A stretch of DNA of 64,000 nt from Cyanobacterium sp. HL-69. Lineage in GTDB: Bacteria; Cyanobacteriota; Cyanobacteriia; Cyanobacteriales; Cyanobacteriaceae. The stretch is from NCBI GenBank assembly GCA_002813895.1, contig CP024912.1, forward strand, positions 1,488,001 to 1,552,000, read 5' to 3'. The notes below the pieces were generated by a model. That model saw nothing but the letters and a program-made list of their open reading frames with translations, did no database searches and was not told where the DNA came from. Shown here in pieces: positions 27,838 through 35,997 of the stretch. The first letter of the stretch is position 1. The number at the start of each line of letters is the position of its first letter. The position numbers were made by a program, and so were the translations under genes.

Positions 27838-29103
27838 TCACGATGCGATAGGAATAAATAAGGAAAAAGTAGTGCCATTTAGTTGTTGATTTTTTATCCA
27901 AAAAGAAGGACTAAAAATTTCTATATCAACGGACATTTTATCGCATAATTCTTTGACAATGGCTAATCCTAAACCTGTGCCATCAATATCACCTTCTTCC
28001 TGTACTCCTCGATAATGACGTTCAAATATATGTTTTTGGTCTTCTGGGGGGATACCATAGCCAGTATCGCTAATTTCTACGACTATTTTTTCTCCTTCGG
28101 GAGTAGATTTTTGTTTGACTATTTCTACGCAAATTTTACCGCCTTCGGGGGTATATTTAACAGCATTATCTAATAAATTATTCAATACTTCGGTTAGGGC
28201 TTTGGGGTTACTAGAAATGAGGGGTAAACCATCATCAATATCACTCATAAAAGTAATATTTTTATCTTGGGCGATGGAATCAATTCCCATAATTAGAGGT
28301 TTAATTAATTGTTTTAAATCTACTTTTTCTAACTTTTGAATATTCTCAGTTAAAAAAAAGCTAGTTGATTGACCTTGTTCTAAGCTAAGGTTAGAAGTAT
28401 TACTAACAACTTTCCAATCTTCGCTAAAATCTTGGATAAGGTCTCGAAGGCGATCGCCCTCTCGCACAATGCCTTGGGCTATGGTATAATTTTGATCATC
28501 CCCCTTCAGACGTTTAATCAATAACTTGCCAAAAGTACGAATAGCCGTCAAAGGATTACGTAATTGATGGAAAAAATCATCAAGATGATCATTTTGTAAC
28601 TTCTGTAGCTGTTGATAACGCTTTAATTGTTGTTCAGAAATTTGTTGTTTTTGATCCAAAAGTCTTGCAAAAGTAATTGTATGTGCCACTTCCTGTACTT
28701 GCAAAACCTCCTGTTTACGCCAAGGTTTTGTACCCCGATTAGTAGCCAGTAAACCTACCATACAATCATCGTGTATCAGAGGTAAAAGTAACTGATAAGG
28801 AGAAGCAGACTCAGGAATATAATTAATAATTTTATTTAAATTAGTATCCCTTTCCTCCATCAAATTAAATTCAAAATCTGCCCCCTCTTCCGACTCAGGT
28901 AGCAATAATAAATCTCCATTATTATCACCGCTAGAAAAAGGATAAACTATGACAGGAATCAACTTTGGCTCATCACCTTTAACCCTTTCCGTCAAATAAA
29001 TAGCACTTTCTTGTACCGCTAAATTTTGAGCCAACAAAATCAGCTGAGATTGACATAAACTAATAAACTCTTTGCTGACAAAAACCTCTTCATATTCAGC
29101 CAT
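27838..29103 (-). CDS. GAF-type sensor histidine kinase
   Basis: 421 residues. A GAF-like sensor fills about 10-165. The dimerisation domain has the H-box DDFFHQLRNPLTAIRTFGKLL, phospho-accepting His at about residue 181. The ATPase domain has N-box LTEVLNNLLDNAVKYTPEGG, G1 ISDTGYGIPPED and G2 GTGLGLAIVKEL. There is no membrane helix, so it is cytosolic. The layout resembles the cyanobacterial Hik2/chloroplast sensor kinase group, but this is tentative. No response regulator gene is adjacent. Confidence 0.85.
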   Translation of the reverse strand: MAEYEEVFVSKEFISLCQSQLILLAQNLAVQESAIYLTERVKGDEPKLIPVIVYPFSSGDNNGDLLLLPESEEGADFEFNLMEERDTNLNKIINYIPESASPYQLLLPLIHDDCMVGLLATNRGTKPWRKQEVLQVQEVAHTITFARLLDQKQQISEQQLKRYQQLQKLQNDHLDDFFHQLRNPLTAIRTFGKLLIKRLKGDDQNYTIAQGIVREGDRLRDLIQDFSEDWKVVSNTSNLSLEQGQSTSFFLTENIQKLEKVDLKQLIKPLIMGIDSIAQDKNITFMSDIDDGLPLISSNPKALTEVLNNLLDNAVKYTPEGGKICVEIVKQKSTPEGEKIVVEISDTGYGIPPEDQKHIFERHYRGVQEEGDIDGTGLGLAIVKELCDKMSVDIEIFSPSFWIKNQQLNGTTFSLFIPIAS

Positions 29104-29421
29104 AATTATTTAATCATATAAAATCTAAAATCCCTAACAAAATTATCAATAAAACCTTGAACCTACAGAAATACTACATTAACCAAAAAACTCTAAAAAA
29201 TTAATAAATAATTAAAAATGAATAATCGATTAAAAAAAACATTTTCCATTTTTACCACCTGATTCTTATTTTATAAACCCTTCACCTTATGATGATTAAT
29301 GACTACCTCCCCATAAATAACATCTTAACCTGATTAGGGGTTGATCACAGAATCTAAACTAAACCATAATTATAATTAAAAGCCAAAAATATCCTCGCCT
29401 TTTCCCCCTCTCCTATCTACC
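29104..29421. other. intergenic region, no gene seen
   Basis: About 320 AT-rich bases between two divergently transcribed sensor kinase genes. Both promoters must lie here, but I cannot pick out convincing hexamers. Confidence 0.45.
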
Positions 29422-31785
29422 ATGAATTTTTTTTACTCTACCATCAAAAAATATGACTTTAACCCCCTTCGTGTGCCATGGTGGAAACAAATTGTCGTAG
29501 CGCTTACCTACTTCATTACAGCACTAATATCTATTACTTTCACCACTTACCCTAACACAGGTTCAACTCCTATCTGGATACCTGGAGGAATTGCGGTAGG
29601 ACTAATTTTTATTTGGGGTTATTCTGCGTGGCTAGGAGTATTCATAGGCATATTAATGACTCAAATTAGCATCTTTCAAGGATGGGAAAATTTCGGTAGT
29701 TTTACCCTTGTTATGCTAATCACCGTAGTGACATCACTGGGCAAAATACTAGCCAGTCTATGTAGTGAATCCCAAAATAACAATATTTTTCCTCAATCGG
29801 ATAATCGCTATTTTCTTCATAGTGTTAAAAATACCGCTCAATTTATCCTTTTTGGTTGTTTTATTAGTCATTTACCCATCGCAATTATTTGTGCTTGTTT
29901 AGTGTGTGGATTTGGCAGGGCGCCATGGAATTTATTTATAGAAATTGCGGTTACATGGTGGTTAAGTGATAGTTTTGGGATTTTGATTTTTACCCCTTTA
30001 ATTGTGGCATGGCAAAAACAAGTTTTTAATTTTATAAAGTGTATTAAGAAACAATGGTTAAATACACTTGTTACTGTATTTTTAGTTTTTATTATTAATC
30101 AATCGATTATTAACACGTCTTACGATATACAGTTTTTATATATTCCCTTGGTGGTATGGGTAGTATTTAAGTTTGAAGAATTGGGTGCAAGTTTAGTTGT
30201 ATTAGTTATTACCATTAATTTAATGTTAGCCACCATCGCACAAACTACTTCTTTTGCCATGGAATCGACGAGGGATTCTCTACTTTTATTACAGTCTTTT
30301 ATTGCTTGTATTTCTATGACAACCTTGCTTTTAGGAGCAGTTTTAAGCGAAAATAATTATCGTAAGCAAGAATTAATAAAATTAAATAAAGATTTATCCG
30401 CAAAAAATAAATTATTAGAAGAATTAAATCGTCAGAAAGATTTACAAAGTGAAGCAAAGGAGAAAATATTAACAGAATATAATAGGTTACTTCAAAAACA
30501 GTTGTCTTTAGTTAAAGCGAAAGAAAAAGCTGAAAATTTAACTAAACGGAAAAGCCTGTTTTTTGCAAGTCTGAGCAATGATTTTCTTAACCCTATTAAT
30601 GCTTTAGTAAAGATAACAGAAAGTTTAGCTAACACTCAATTAAATGATCAACAAAGGGAATATACTCAAATAATTCAGCAGACAATCTCAACGCTATTAA
30701 AAGCTGTTAATGATATTTTTAATTTTTCTTCCATTGAAATTGGGGATTTTGAGTTACAGGAGGATAAATTGAGTATTAAAGATATTCTCCAATCTATTAA
30801 TATTTTATTCTCAAAACAGAGTCAAGAAAAGGAGGTTAATATTTCCTATTCTATTCAGAAAGAATTACCCAATTTTATCGGAGATGCTTCTCGTATTCGT
30901 CAAGTATTATTTAATATTTTAGGAAGCTCTTTTTATAATCAAAATAGTTCTGTTTTCATTTATATAAAGGAAGCAAATTTATTAAATAAAAATAAAGGTT
31001 TAGATAATAGCAAAACACTTTTACTTTTTACTATTAAAAGCACTATACATGATCAAAATGAAGTGAGAGAAGATGGGGAAGCGATACAATATGATGGTGA
31101 AACGGCGCTATGCGATCGCACTGAAAATGATAAGATAATAGATACTTATGATATTTTTAATACATTTGAAACCACCACAGAATTTCCAGAAAATAATAGA
31201 GAATTAGAGCTATTTATCGCCCAAAAACTAATTAACGCCATGGGAGGTACTATCTGGATAGAAAATGACGGTAAAATAAAAGGAAATCCCCCAGCACAAT
31301 GGAGTTTGCCATCTCCATCATCCCCAACCTCAATTATTTACTTTACTCTACAACTATGCCCTATATCTAGTGAAGAAAATAAATCAACATCTTCCCATAT
31401 TTTCAAAGAATTATCCCCATTAAACATTTTGATAGCAGAAGATAATCGTATTAATCAGAAAATAATGCTTTATCATCTAAAACAACTAGGATATGAAGGG
31501 GAATTTGTAGCCGATGGTGCAGCACTTTTAGAACAGGTAAAACAAAAAAAATATGATATTATTTTTATAGATATAAAAATGCCTATTATGGATGGTATTC
31601 AAGCCAATAAACTTTTAAGAAAAAACTATAATAAAGCTCACTATATAGTTGCTATTAACCACTTGATTGAAAACAAAAAAGAAGAGTTTATTTCTCTAGG
31701 TTTTGATGACTGCATTAATAAACCCATTCAACTGGAAGAATTAAAAGTGGTTTTACAAAAAATATTGTTGATACATAATCTGTAA
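29422..31785 (+). CDS. MASE1 hybrid histidine kinase with degenerate kinase core
   Basis: 787 residues. A MASE1 membrane sensor (about 12-310, at least eight helices) is followed by a coiled coil (about 315-370), a HisKA/HATPase-like region (about 375-635) and a receiver domain (about 670-785). The H-box reads FFASLSNDFLNPINAL, where Asn replaces the phospho-accepting His. The N-box reads RQVLFNILGSSFYNQ, losing the second Asn. G1 and G2 glycine motifs are not recognisable. The receiver is intact (AEDN, FIDIKMPIMDG with the phospho-Asp, KP). It therefore looks like a pseudokinase fused to a working receiver, probably phosphorylated by another kinase. Confidence 0.8.
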   Translation: MNFFYSTIKKYDFNPLRVPWWKQIVVALTYFITALISITFTTYPNTGSTPIWIPGGIAVGLIFIWGYSAWLGVFIGILMTQISIFQGWENFGSFTLVMLITVVTSLGKILASLCSESQNNNIFPQSDNRYFLHSVKNTAQFILFGCFISHLPIAIICACLVCGFGRAPWNLFIEIAVTWWLSDSFGILIFTPLIVAWQKQVFNFIKCIKKQWLNTLVTVFLVFIINQSIINTSYDIQFLYIPLVVWVVFKFEELGASLVVLVITINLMLATIAQTTSFAMESTRDSLLLLQSFIACISMTTLLLGAVLSENNYRKQELIKLNKDLSAKNKLLEELNRQKDLQSEAKEKILTEYNRLLQKQLSLVKAKEKAENLTKRKSLFFASLSNDFLNPINALVKITESLANTQLNDQQREYTQIIQQTISTLLKAVNDIFNFSSIEIGDFELQEDKLSIKDILQSINILFSKQSQEKEVNISYSIQKELPNFIGDASRIRQVLFNILGSSFYNQNSSVFIYIKEANLLNKNKGLDNSKTLLLFTIKSTIHDQNEVREDGEAIQYDGETALCDRTENDKIIDTYDIFNTFETTTEFPENNRELELFIAQKLINAMGGTIWIENDGKIKGNPPAQWSLPSPSSPTSIIYFTLQLCPISSEENKSTSSHIFKELSPLNILIAEDNRINQKIMLYHLKQLGYEGEFVADGAALLEQVKQKKYDIIFIDIKMPIMDGIQANKLLRKNYNKAHYIVAINHLIENKKEEFISLGFDDCINKPIQLEELKVVLQKILLIHNL

Positions 31786-32085
31786 AATTTCTATGGACTT
31801 AATCGAAACAAAACAACATATTCAATGAATTATTATTAATTACACCAAATTTTTCTTAAGATAAGATACCTATTCGTTAGCTTGAAATAGAGATGATTAG
31901 TTTATTGATCCGTAATTATGAACTGTTTCCCGTCATAATTAGTACGTTATCAAAGACTTACTGTTATAGCAATTATCATGGTTACGGGGTACAAAATGAT
32001 TCCCCTAAATCCCCCGCAAATTCGGGGGACTTGAAAATAATAAATGTATCTCATAATTATAAAAAACGCTATAGTATATTTTTAA
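31786..32085. other. intergenic region with MITE
   Basis: About 300 bases between the hybrid kinase gene and the gene remnant at the CAST right end. Besides the MITE at 31965-32073 I see nothing coding. Confidence 0.5.
31965..32073. mobile_element. 109-bp MITE with TATAGC ends
   Basis: TATAGCAATTAT at the left and ATAATTATAAAAAACGCTATA at the right form imperfect terminal inverted repeats. The interior holds the palindrome AATCCCCCGCAAATTCGGGGGA, found widely in cyanobacterial intergenic DNA. There is no ORF. Confidence 0.6.
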
Positions 32086-32228
32086 TTAACTTCCAAATCG
32101 TATTATTCCCAAATCAAAAACCCCTGTTTCATTTGCTGGAATTGTAAACTCTGTACTTAAACGAGGATTTGTAAATAAATTGAGGCGATAACTTCCTGGA
32201 GTTAAACCCATGAGAACAAAACGCCCCA
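32086..32228 (-). pseudogene. 3' remnant of a gene cut by the CAST right end
   Basis: The minus strand is open from the transposon junction to TAA at 32086, giving a 46-residue C-terminus starting GRFVLMGLTPGSYRL and ending GVFDLGIIRFGS. This looks like the end of a carboxypeptidase-regulatory or Cna-B-like beta-sandwich domain. The N-terminal part is missing: the sequence beyond the other transposon end (43297 onward) does not continue it. The gene was therefore truncated by deletion or rearrangement, not merely interrupted. Confidence 0.65.
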
Positions 32229-32314
32229 TGTACATTAACAAATTATTTGTCATCGGTAACAAATTAGTGTCGTCTTAACAAAATAAATGACGTGATAACA
32301 GATTAATGTCGTCA
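32229..32314 (-). repeat. CAST right end, four TnsB-binding sites
   Basis: Starting from TGTACA, four ~20-bp imperfect direct repeats follow: TTAACAAATTATTTGTCATC, GGTAACAAATTAGTGTCGTC, CTTAACAAAATAAATGACGT and GATAACAGATTAATGTCGTC. The fused guide RNA runs directly up to the innermost site. Confidence 0.88.
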
Positions 32315-32558
32315 AGGCACACGGAGAGACTCGCTTTCAATTCTCTAAAAGAACTCCTCCTTGCTGGGAAGTGATTCGCTAACCGCTGGAACAGGATATC
32401 TGCATCCTTGTTGCTGAGAGTGCTCTTATTTTCTCTATCCGAAGATAGACAGCATCGGGACAATCAGTTAGCAGGAGCAGAAAGCAAACTTTTAATTCAA
32501 AGTAAACTACTCCAAATTTTCGTAGAACAGAGGTCACTAAAACTTGAACTACGGCACT
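32313..32558 (-). ncRNA. Natural single-guide RNA candidate (tracrRNA-crRNA fusion)
   Basis: This minus-strand unit is a diverged copy of the cas12k tracrRNA at 33810-34034. Shared blocks in order include GACCTCTGTT, GTAGTTTACTT, CTTTCTG, GATGCTG, CAGCAA, AATCACTTCC and CAAGGAGGAGT. It then forms a hairpin (AGTTCT, loop TTTAG, AGAATT at 32355-32339) and continues into GAAAG, the 3' end of a V-K repeat, and a guide beginning CGAGTCTCTCCGTGTGCCTT (32333 down to about 32313). In the split system the matching pairing is AGTCCCT:AGGGATT, so base changes are compensated. A TATAAT lies at 32570-32565, seven bases before the likely start. The guide resembles a tRNA T-arm plus acceptor strand, which would fit homing to a tRNA gene. 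Confidence 0.8.
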
Positions 32559-32564
32559 ACAGCT

Positions 32565-32570
32565 ATTATA
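32565..32570 (-). promoter_or_regulatory. -10 box of the fused guide RNA
   Basis: A perfect TATAAT on the minus strand about seven bases upstream of the predicted 5' end (near 32558). The -35 region is not clear. Confidence 0.5.
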
Positions 32571-32680
32571 ACCTTATAAGCCATATGGTAAGCCAATAGG
32601 ACTTATAGAAGGTATTTTGCGATTTCAACGCAACTACTAGAAAAAAAACAACCTTGGCTTTACAACTTTCAATCCCTATA

Positions 32681-33590
32681 GAACCCATTTGGTATCTTAA
32701 GAAGCAGTGAGTCTTTTTAAGAGTAGTCGAATAAAGCATAAGTTAACTTTCTGGGTAGAATTAAATAAGGTTCTTTCAAAGTTTTTGACTAAATTTTTAC
32801 ATCTTTCCATCCAGGCATTGGATCTTTCAATAATCCATCTTGCTTTGACTACCACGAAGCCCTTTTTTCTTTCTAACTTTTTCTGTTCAGGAGATATTTT
32901 GGGGGACTTTTCAATACGAATTTTTCTTCCAATTTGTGGATAAATTTTCTCTAATTCGGCCATGATAAAGCCAGGATGATAACCTGAATCGACCAAAATT
33001 GTAATTTTATGAACATTCATGGGTTTGCGACGAAAATAATCCATATGGTTGGTTAACATCATGATTAATCCTTTATCATCAGAAACGTTTGCCTTTGTAC
33101 AACAAGTGAAAAAAGGAAAGCCGAGGCTATCTACGGCTAAATGTCTTTTAATACCATTGGTCAGTTTATACCTACAGAATCCTTTACTCTCTACCCCCGC
33201 ATTACAAGTATTTTGTACTGCTTGAGAATCAATGATTATTAATCGAGTCCAAGTAGATTTTTTTTTACTTTTTCCCTTAGTTGCTTATGAAGTTCACACA
33301 TCACTATTTCAAAGATTCCCTCCTTTTTCCAGTTTTTATAATGCCAGTAAACTGTTGAATAAGGGGGTAAATCTTTAGGCAAATCAGACCAATTGCAGCC
33401 ATTTTTGAGCTGATAAAAAATACCATCCCAAATCTGCCTTTTTGACCATTTTGAGGGACAAGTTCTTTTCTTTTTTGGCAACAGAGGTTTAATTATTTCC
33501 CATTCTTGATCACTTAGACTGCTAGAGTAAGCCATTCTTCTATTTCTCTATGTTTTCATCTCAATATTCTACTAGATACCAAATGGGTTC
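32681..33590 (-). mobile_element. 910-bp IS5-family insertion sequence
   Basis: 17-bp perfect terminal inverted repeats GAACCCATTTGGTATCT (32681-32697 and 33574-33590) are flanked by TATA direct repeats. The interior holds one transposase in two frames. The insertion lies inside the first CRISPR repeat of the CAST. Confidence 0.9.
32697..33535 (-). CDS. IS5-type transposase, made by -1 frameshift
   Basis: OrfA (33535-33239) begins MAYSSSLSDQEWEIIKPLLP, the DUF4096 N-terminal domain. A run of nine A residues on the coding strand (33266-33258) allows a -1 slip into the second frame, which continues STWTRLIIIDSQAVQNT and runs to TAA at 32697. The fused protein shows the DDE set: IDSQ (first D), VDSGYHPGF (second D) and IIERSNAWMERC (E with downstream R). 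Two-frame organisation with slippery A runs is known for IS5-type groups, so the gene may be intact. Confidence 0.85.
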
Positions 33591-33809
33591 TATAGAAGGT
33601 ATTTTGCGATTTCAACGGCTTATACTTCAAAACCTTGTACAACAAGGCTTGTAAAAGCAGTTTGCGTAAACCCCCCTTAAAAATACTATAATTCTTATCT
33701 TTCATAGAATTTTGCATTTTTCTAAAACGCTATTACCTTTGATAGATATAGGTTTTAGCAATTGCGTAAGGCAAAAATACGAAATTATGTAACTCGTACA
33801 TTTGATCTA

Positions 33810-34034
33810 AACGTCAAACAGGGACTCCTCCTTGATTGGAGGTGATTTGATAACCACTACATTGGTAAACCCATAGTCTTATTGCTGGGAGTGCCCCTTG
33901 TTTCCGCACTTGATTCATTGCGCAGCATCAGACCGAGTAGTTATCAGGGACAGAAAGTAAACTTATTATTTAAGTAAACTACCCCTCATTTTCGCAAAAC
34001 AGAGGTCGATAAAAACTTGATTTACGGCACGATT
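33810..34034 (-). ncRNA. Cas12k tracrRNA
   Basis: It lies directly 3' of cas12k on the same strand and shares ordered blocks with the published Scytonema (ShCAST) tracrRNA as I recall it: GCCG near the 5' end, CCTCTG, AAATGAGGGG, TAGTTT, CTTTCTG, CTGATGCTGC, CACTCCCAGCAATAAG, TGTAGTGGTTAT and AATCACCTCC-ATCAAGGAGG. The anti-repeat AGTCCCT (33826-33820) pairs with AGGGATT of the array repeat over 7 bp. A TAGAAT -10 box at 34046-34041 sits just after the cas12k stop. The exact 3' end is inferred. Confidence 0.88.
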
Positions 34035-34048
34035 TGATTTATTCTAGC

Positions 34049-35932
34049 TCAAAATTTTGTGTTTCGGGGAATTTTACCCTCAGTAATATTCTGTTGGATA
34101 CTCAAAGCTAACTGTAGTGCTTTATCAGTAAATGTTCCCTGTTTAGGCTGTTTGCCCTCTCTTACGACAATACCTACCTTGGCGGAATTAGCCTTAATAT
34201 TATCAATTAATCGACCATAGCTCCACTGATGGACTTGTACACGGTAATCTTTGGCATATTTTTTTTGCCCTTCTTTATACTCAGGTATTCGCTCCTCAGC
34301 CCTAGCTTGTACTTCTGCTTCAGTAATTGATCGCATCTGGCTTAATAGAGGAATGATGATTGTTGAAACTTTATATTCTTGAGCTATTTTGAGAATAGAT
34401 TTAGCAATGAGACGATCAACGTATTCCCCCAAATTAGATTCCCCTTTCTGTTGAAAACTAGCTCTTTTCCTTGCTTTATGGTTCTGGTGATTCAATTTTT
34501 GCTTTTCATTTCTTCTTCTTCTTAGTAGATGATAGTTATCTCCCAACAATTGTTTAATGTTACGGTATAAAATTGCTTTCCCTTCACCAACGTTAACAAG
34601 AGCAAGGGTAACAGATTCTTGTAACCCCATAGCGACTCCAAGAAAAAGATTCGGATTACCCTGATAAATAGGTTTACCGGGGCGAGGGAAAATATTATTA
34701 AGTCGGGCAAGAGTTGTTTCTTTGCGTTGGATAAATTTTTTTTGAGTATCCCTTAAATCATCTTTTTCTTTCATCCCGTCAATAATATTTAAAACTTCCT
34801 TTTGCTTTCTTTGAGCAACTACTTGTGTACCTTCAACAGTCCAATAGTCGGTGTCTAAAGTACAGTGTAAATAAAGTTTATGTTTATCCCATAACTCCCC
34901 TTTTCCGTCATCTTCTTTCCAAATAATCATCGCTGAACGCAGAGTGAATAAAGCACTAGAAAATTGATTTTTGTTCGCCTTTTTCAATTCTTGATCTTCG
35001 TAGAAGCGCTGAAAATAAGGAAGTTGACGAGAATCACAATAAATTTTAAAAGTATGGTCACTTAAACCATTAAATCGAACATGGAGGCGGTTTTGATCAC
35101 TTAGACTCCATTTCAAATCTTCATTGGTTTCATAAATGACAGGATAAGGAATAGAAGGGGAATTTTTTTTCAGAGCGGAAAACCAACGATCGCACTGAGC
35201 TTGATTGAGGGGCATCGTAGTAGAAGCAAGAGAAGCAAGAATGAGAGTATCTAACCACTTTTGCTGATTTAAGTCTCTGCCAGTGGGAGCAGAAATTTCT
35301 ATTTGTTTTTTTAGTTTATGAACCTGAATCTCTACTTTCCGTTTGAGTTTCTTGTATTTTTTTTCAGTTTCTACTTTATTGTCTGGGATACTAGCACCAT
35401 TTTTGATTAGATAAACGATCGCCCCTTGAATCCGAGGATCGTTAGTTGCTTCATACTCCTTAAATAACTTATCAACAATACGCGTGTGAGAAAGAGTGCT
35501 ATCAATCTCATCGAGAATCTTTTTGGCTTGATTTTGTAACTTTTCCCAAGAACCATCAAAACACTGGAGAATTTCGGTATCAGGTTTCAACATTTCTAAC
35601 CAGCGAGTATGTCCTTGAAGTCTGAATTTATTTTTATCTTGTATCGTAAACCAAGACTCATAAACATAGTCAATCATCTTATGGACAGAAGCGTAAAAAC
35701 GAGATGGTTGTCCTTGAAAACGTTTATCTTCCTTTAGTTCAGCAATTTGTTGAGCAAGAAAATTTTTGGGCAGTTTTCCCTTTTCTTTCCACACAGAAAA
35801 ATCGGGATGTTCTGCTATTCTCATGAAGATTTCATTGATCAAAGGAGTATTTTTCTGACTCATCAACATCCAAAGAAATTGACGGGTATCAGCAGAAGCA
35901 ACCAAACGACATTGAATAGTGATTAGACTCAT
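34049..35932 (-). CDS. cas12k: Cas12k, nuclease-inactive type V-K effector
   Basis: Cas12k with tracrRNA and guide locates the target for Tn7-like insertion without cutting DNA. I start at MSLITIQCRLVASADTRQFL (627 residues), which matches the family start; the ATG at 35977 adds 15 unrelated residues and would overlap the regulatory region. Typical segments include NTPLINEI, GQPSRFYAS and HTRWLEML. The RuvC region is present but lacks catalytic acids: RuvC-I reads LGVAMGLQES (about 431-440), RuvC-II reads IIIPLLSQM (about 525-533), and the C-terminal part reads FTDKALQLAL (about 601-610). It is divergent from cvkR. Confidence 0.96.
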   Translation of the reverse strand: MSLITIQCRLVASADTRQFLWMLMSQKNTPLINEIFMRIAEHPDFSVWKEKGKLPKNFLAQQIAELKEDKRFQGQPSRFYASVHKMIDYVYESWFTIQDKNKFRLQGHTRWLEMLKPDTEILQCFDGSWEKLQNQAKKILDEIDSTLSHTRIVDKLFKEYEATNDPRIQGAIVYLIKNGASIPDNKVETEKKYKKLKRKVEIQVHKLKKQIEISAPTGRDLNQQKWLDTLILASLASTTMPLNQAQCDRWFSALKKNSPSIPYPVIYETNEDLKWSLSDQNRLHVRFNGLSDHTFKIYCDSRQLPYFQRFYEDQELKKANKNQFSSALFTLRSAMIIWKEDDGKGELWDKHKLYLHCTLDTDYWTVEGTQVVAQRKQKEVLNIIDGMKEKDDLRDTQKKFIQRKETTLARLNNIFPRPGKPIYQGNPNLFLGVAMGLQESVTLALVNVGEGKAILYRNIKQLLGDNYHLLRRRRNEKQKLNHQNHKARKRASFQQKGESNLGEYVDRLIAKSILKIAQEYKVSTIIIPLLSQMRSITEAEVQARAEERIPEYKEGQKKYAKDYRVQVHQWSYGRLIDNIKANSAKVGIVVREGKQPKQGTFTDKALQLALSIQQNITEGKIPRNTKF

Positions 35933-35961
35933 AGCATCGACAATAATGTTTAATAAAACAT

Positions 35962-35979
35962 ATTTGTATAATAACAAAT
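35962..35979. promoter_or_regulatory. Candidate CvkR operator
   Basis: ATTTGTATAATAACAAAT is a perfect 6-bp inverted repeat (ATTTGT/ACAAAT) with a 6-base spacer. It lies in the 65-bp gap between the divergent cas12k and cvkR genes, 29 bases before the cas12k start. MerR-type proteins bind such dyads, and CvkR is known to repress cas12k in Anabaena. Binding here is inferred. Confidence 0.5.
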
Positions 35980-35984
35980 CATTT

Positions 35985-35990
35985 TATAAT
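35985..35990 (+). promoter_or_regulatory. -10 box of cvkR, predicts leaderless mRNA
   Basis: TATAAT ends seven bases before the cvkR ATG (35998), so transcription should start at or next to the start codon. There is no ribosome-binding site in between. Confidence 0.5.
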
Positions 35991-35997
35991 TGTTGCT

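Larger units (their letters stand above)
32593..33616 (-). CRISPR. One-spacer V-K CRISPR array split by an IS
   Basis: The repeat is 37 nt (GTTGAAATCG … GGATTGAAAG). The first repeat starts at 33616 on the minus strand, runs 26 nt to 33591, is cut by the IS (32681-33590), and its last 11 nt resume at 32676-32666; TATA is duplicated at 32677-32680 and 33591-33594. A single 36-nt spacer follows at 32665-32630. The terminal repeat (32629-32593) matches for 26 nt and then degenerates. The repeat's AGGGATT pairs with AGTCCCT in the tracrRNA. No further spacer is visible toward the tracrRNA. Confidence 0.85.

Noticed and set aside
31893-32147. 84-codon ORF left of the CAST
   Set aside because: It crosses a MITE and the antisense of the gene remnant; composition is not protein-like.
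33617-33810. More CRISPR repeats between the tracrRNA and the split repeat
   Set aside because: Only a vague TATGAAAG similarity near 33700; no second GATTGAAAG or GTTGAAATCG copy, so I treat this as leader.
34049-35977. A cutting Cas12-type nuclease
   Set aside because: The protein matches Cas12k and lacks the RuvC acids; the tnsB-tnsC-tniQ neighbours show a transposition role.
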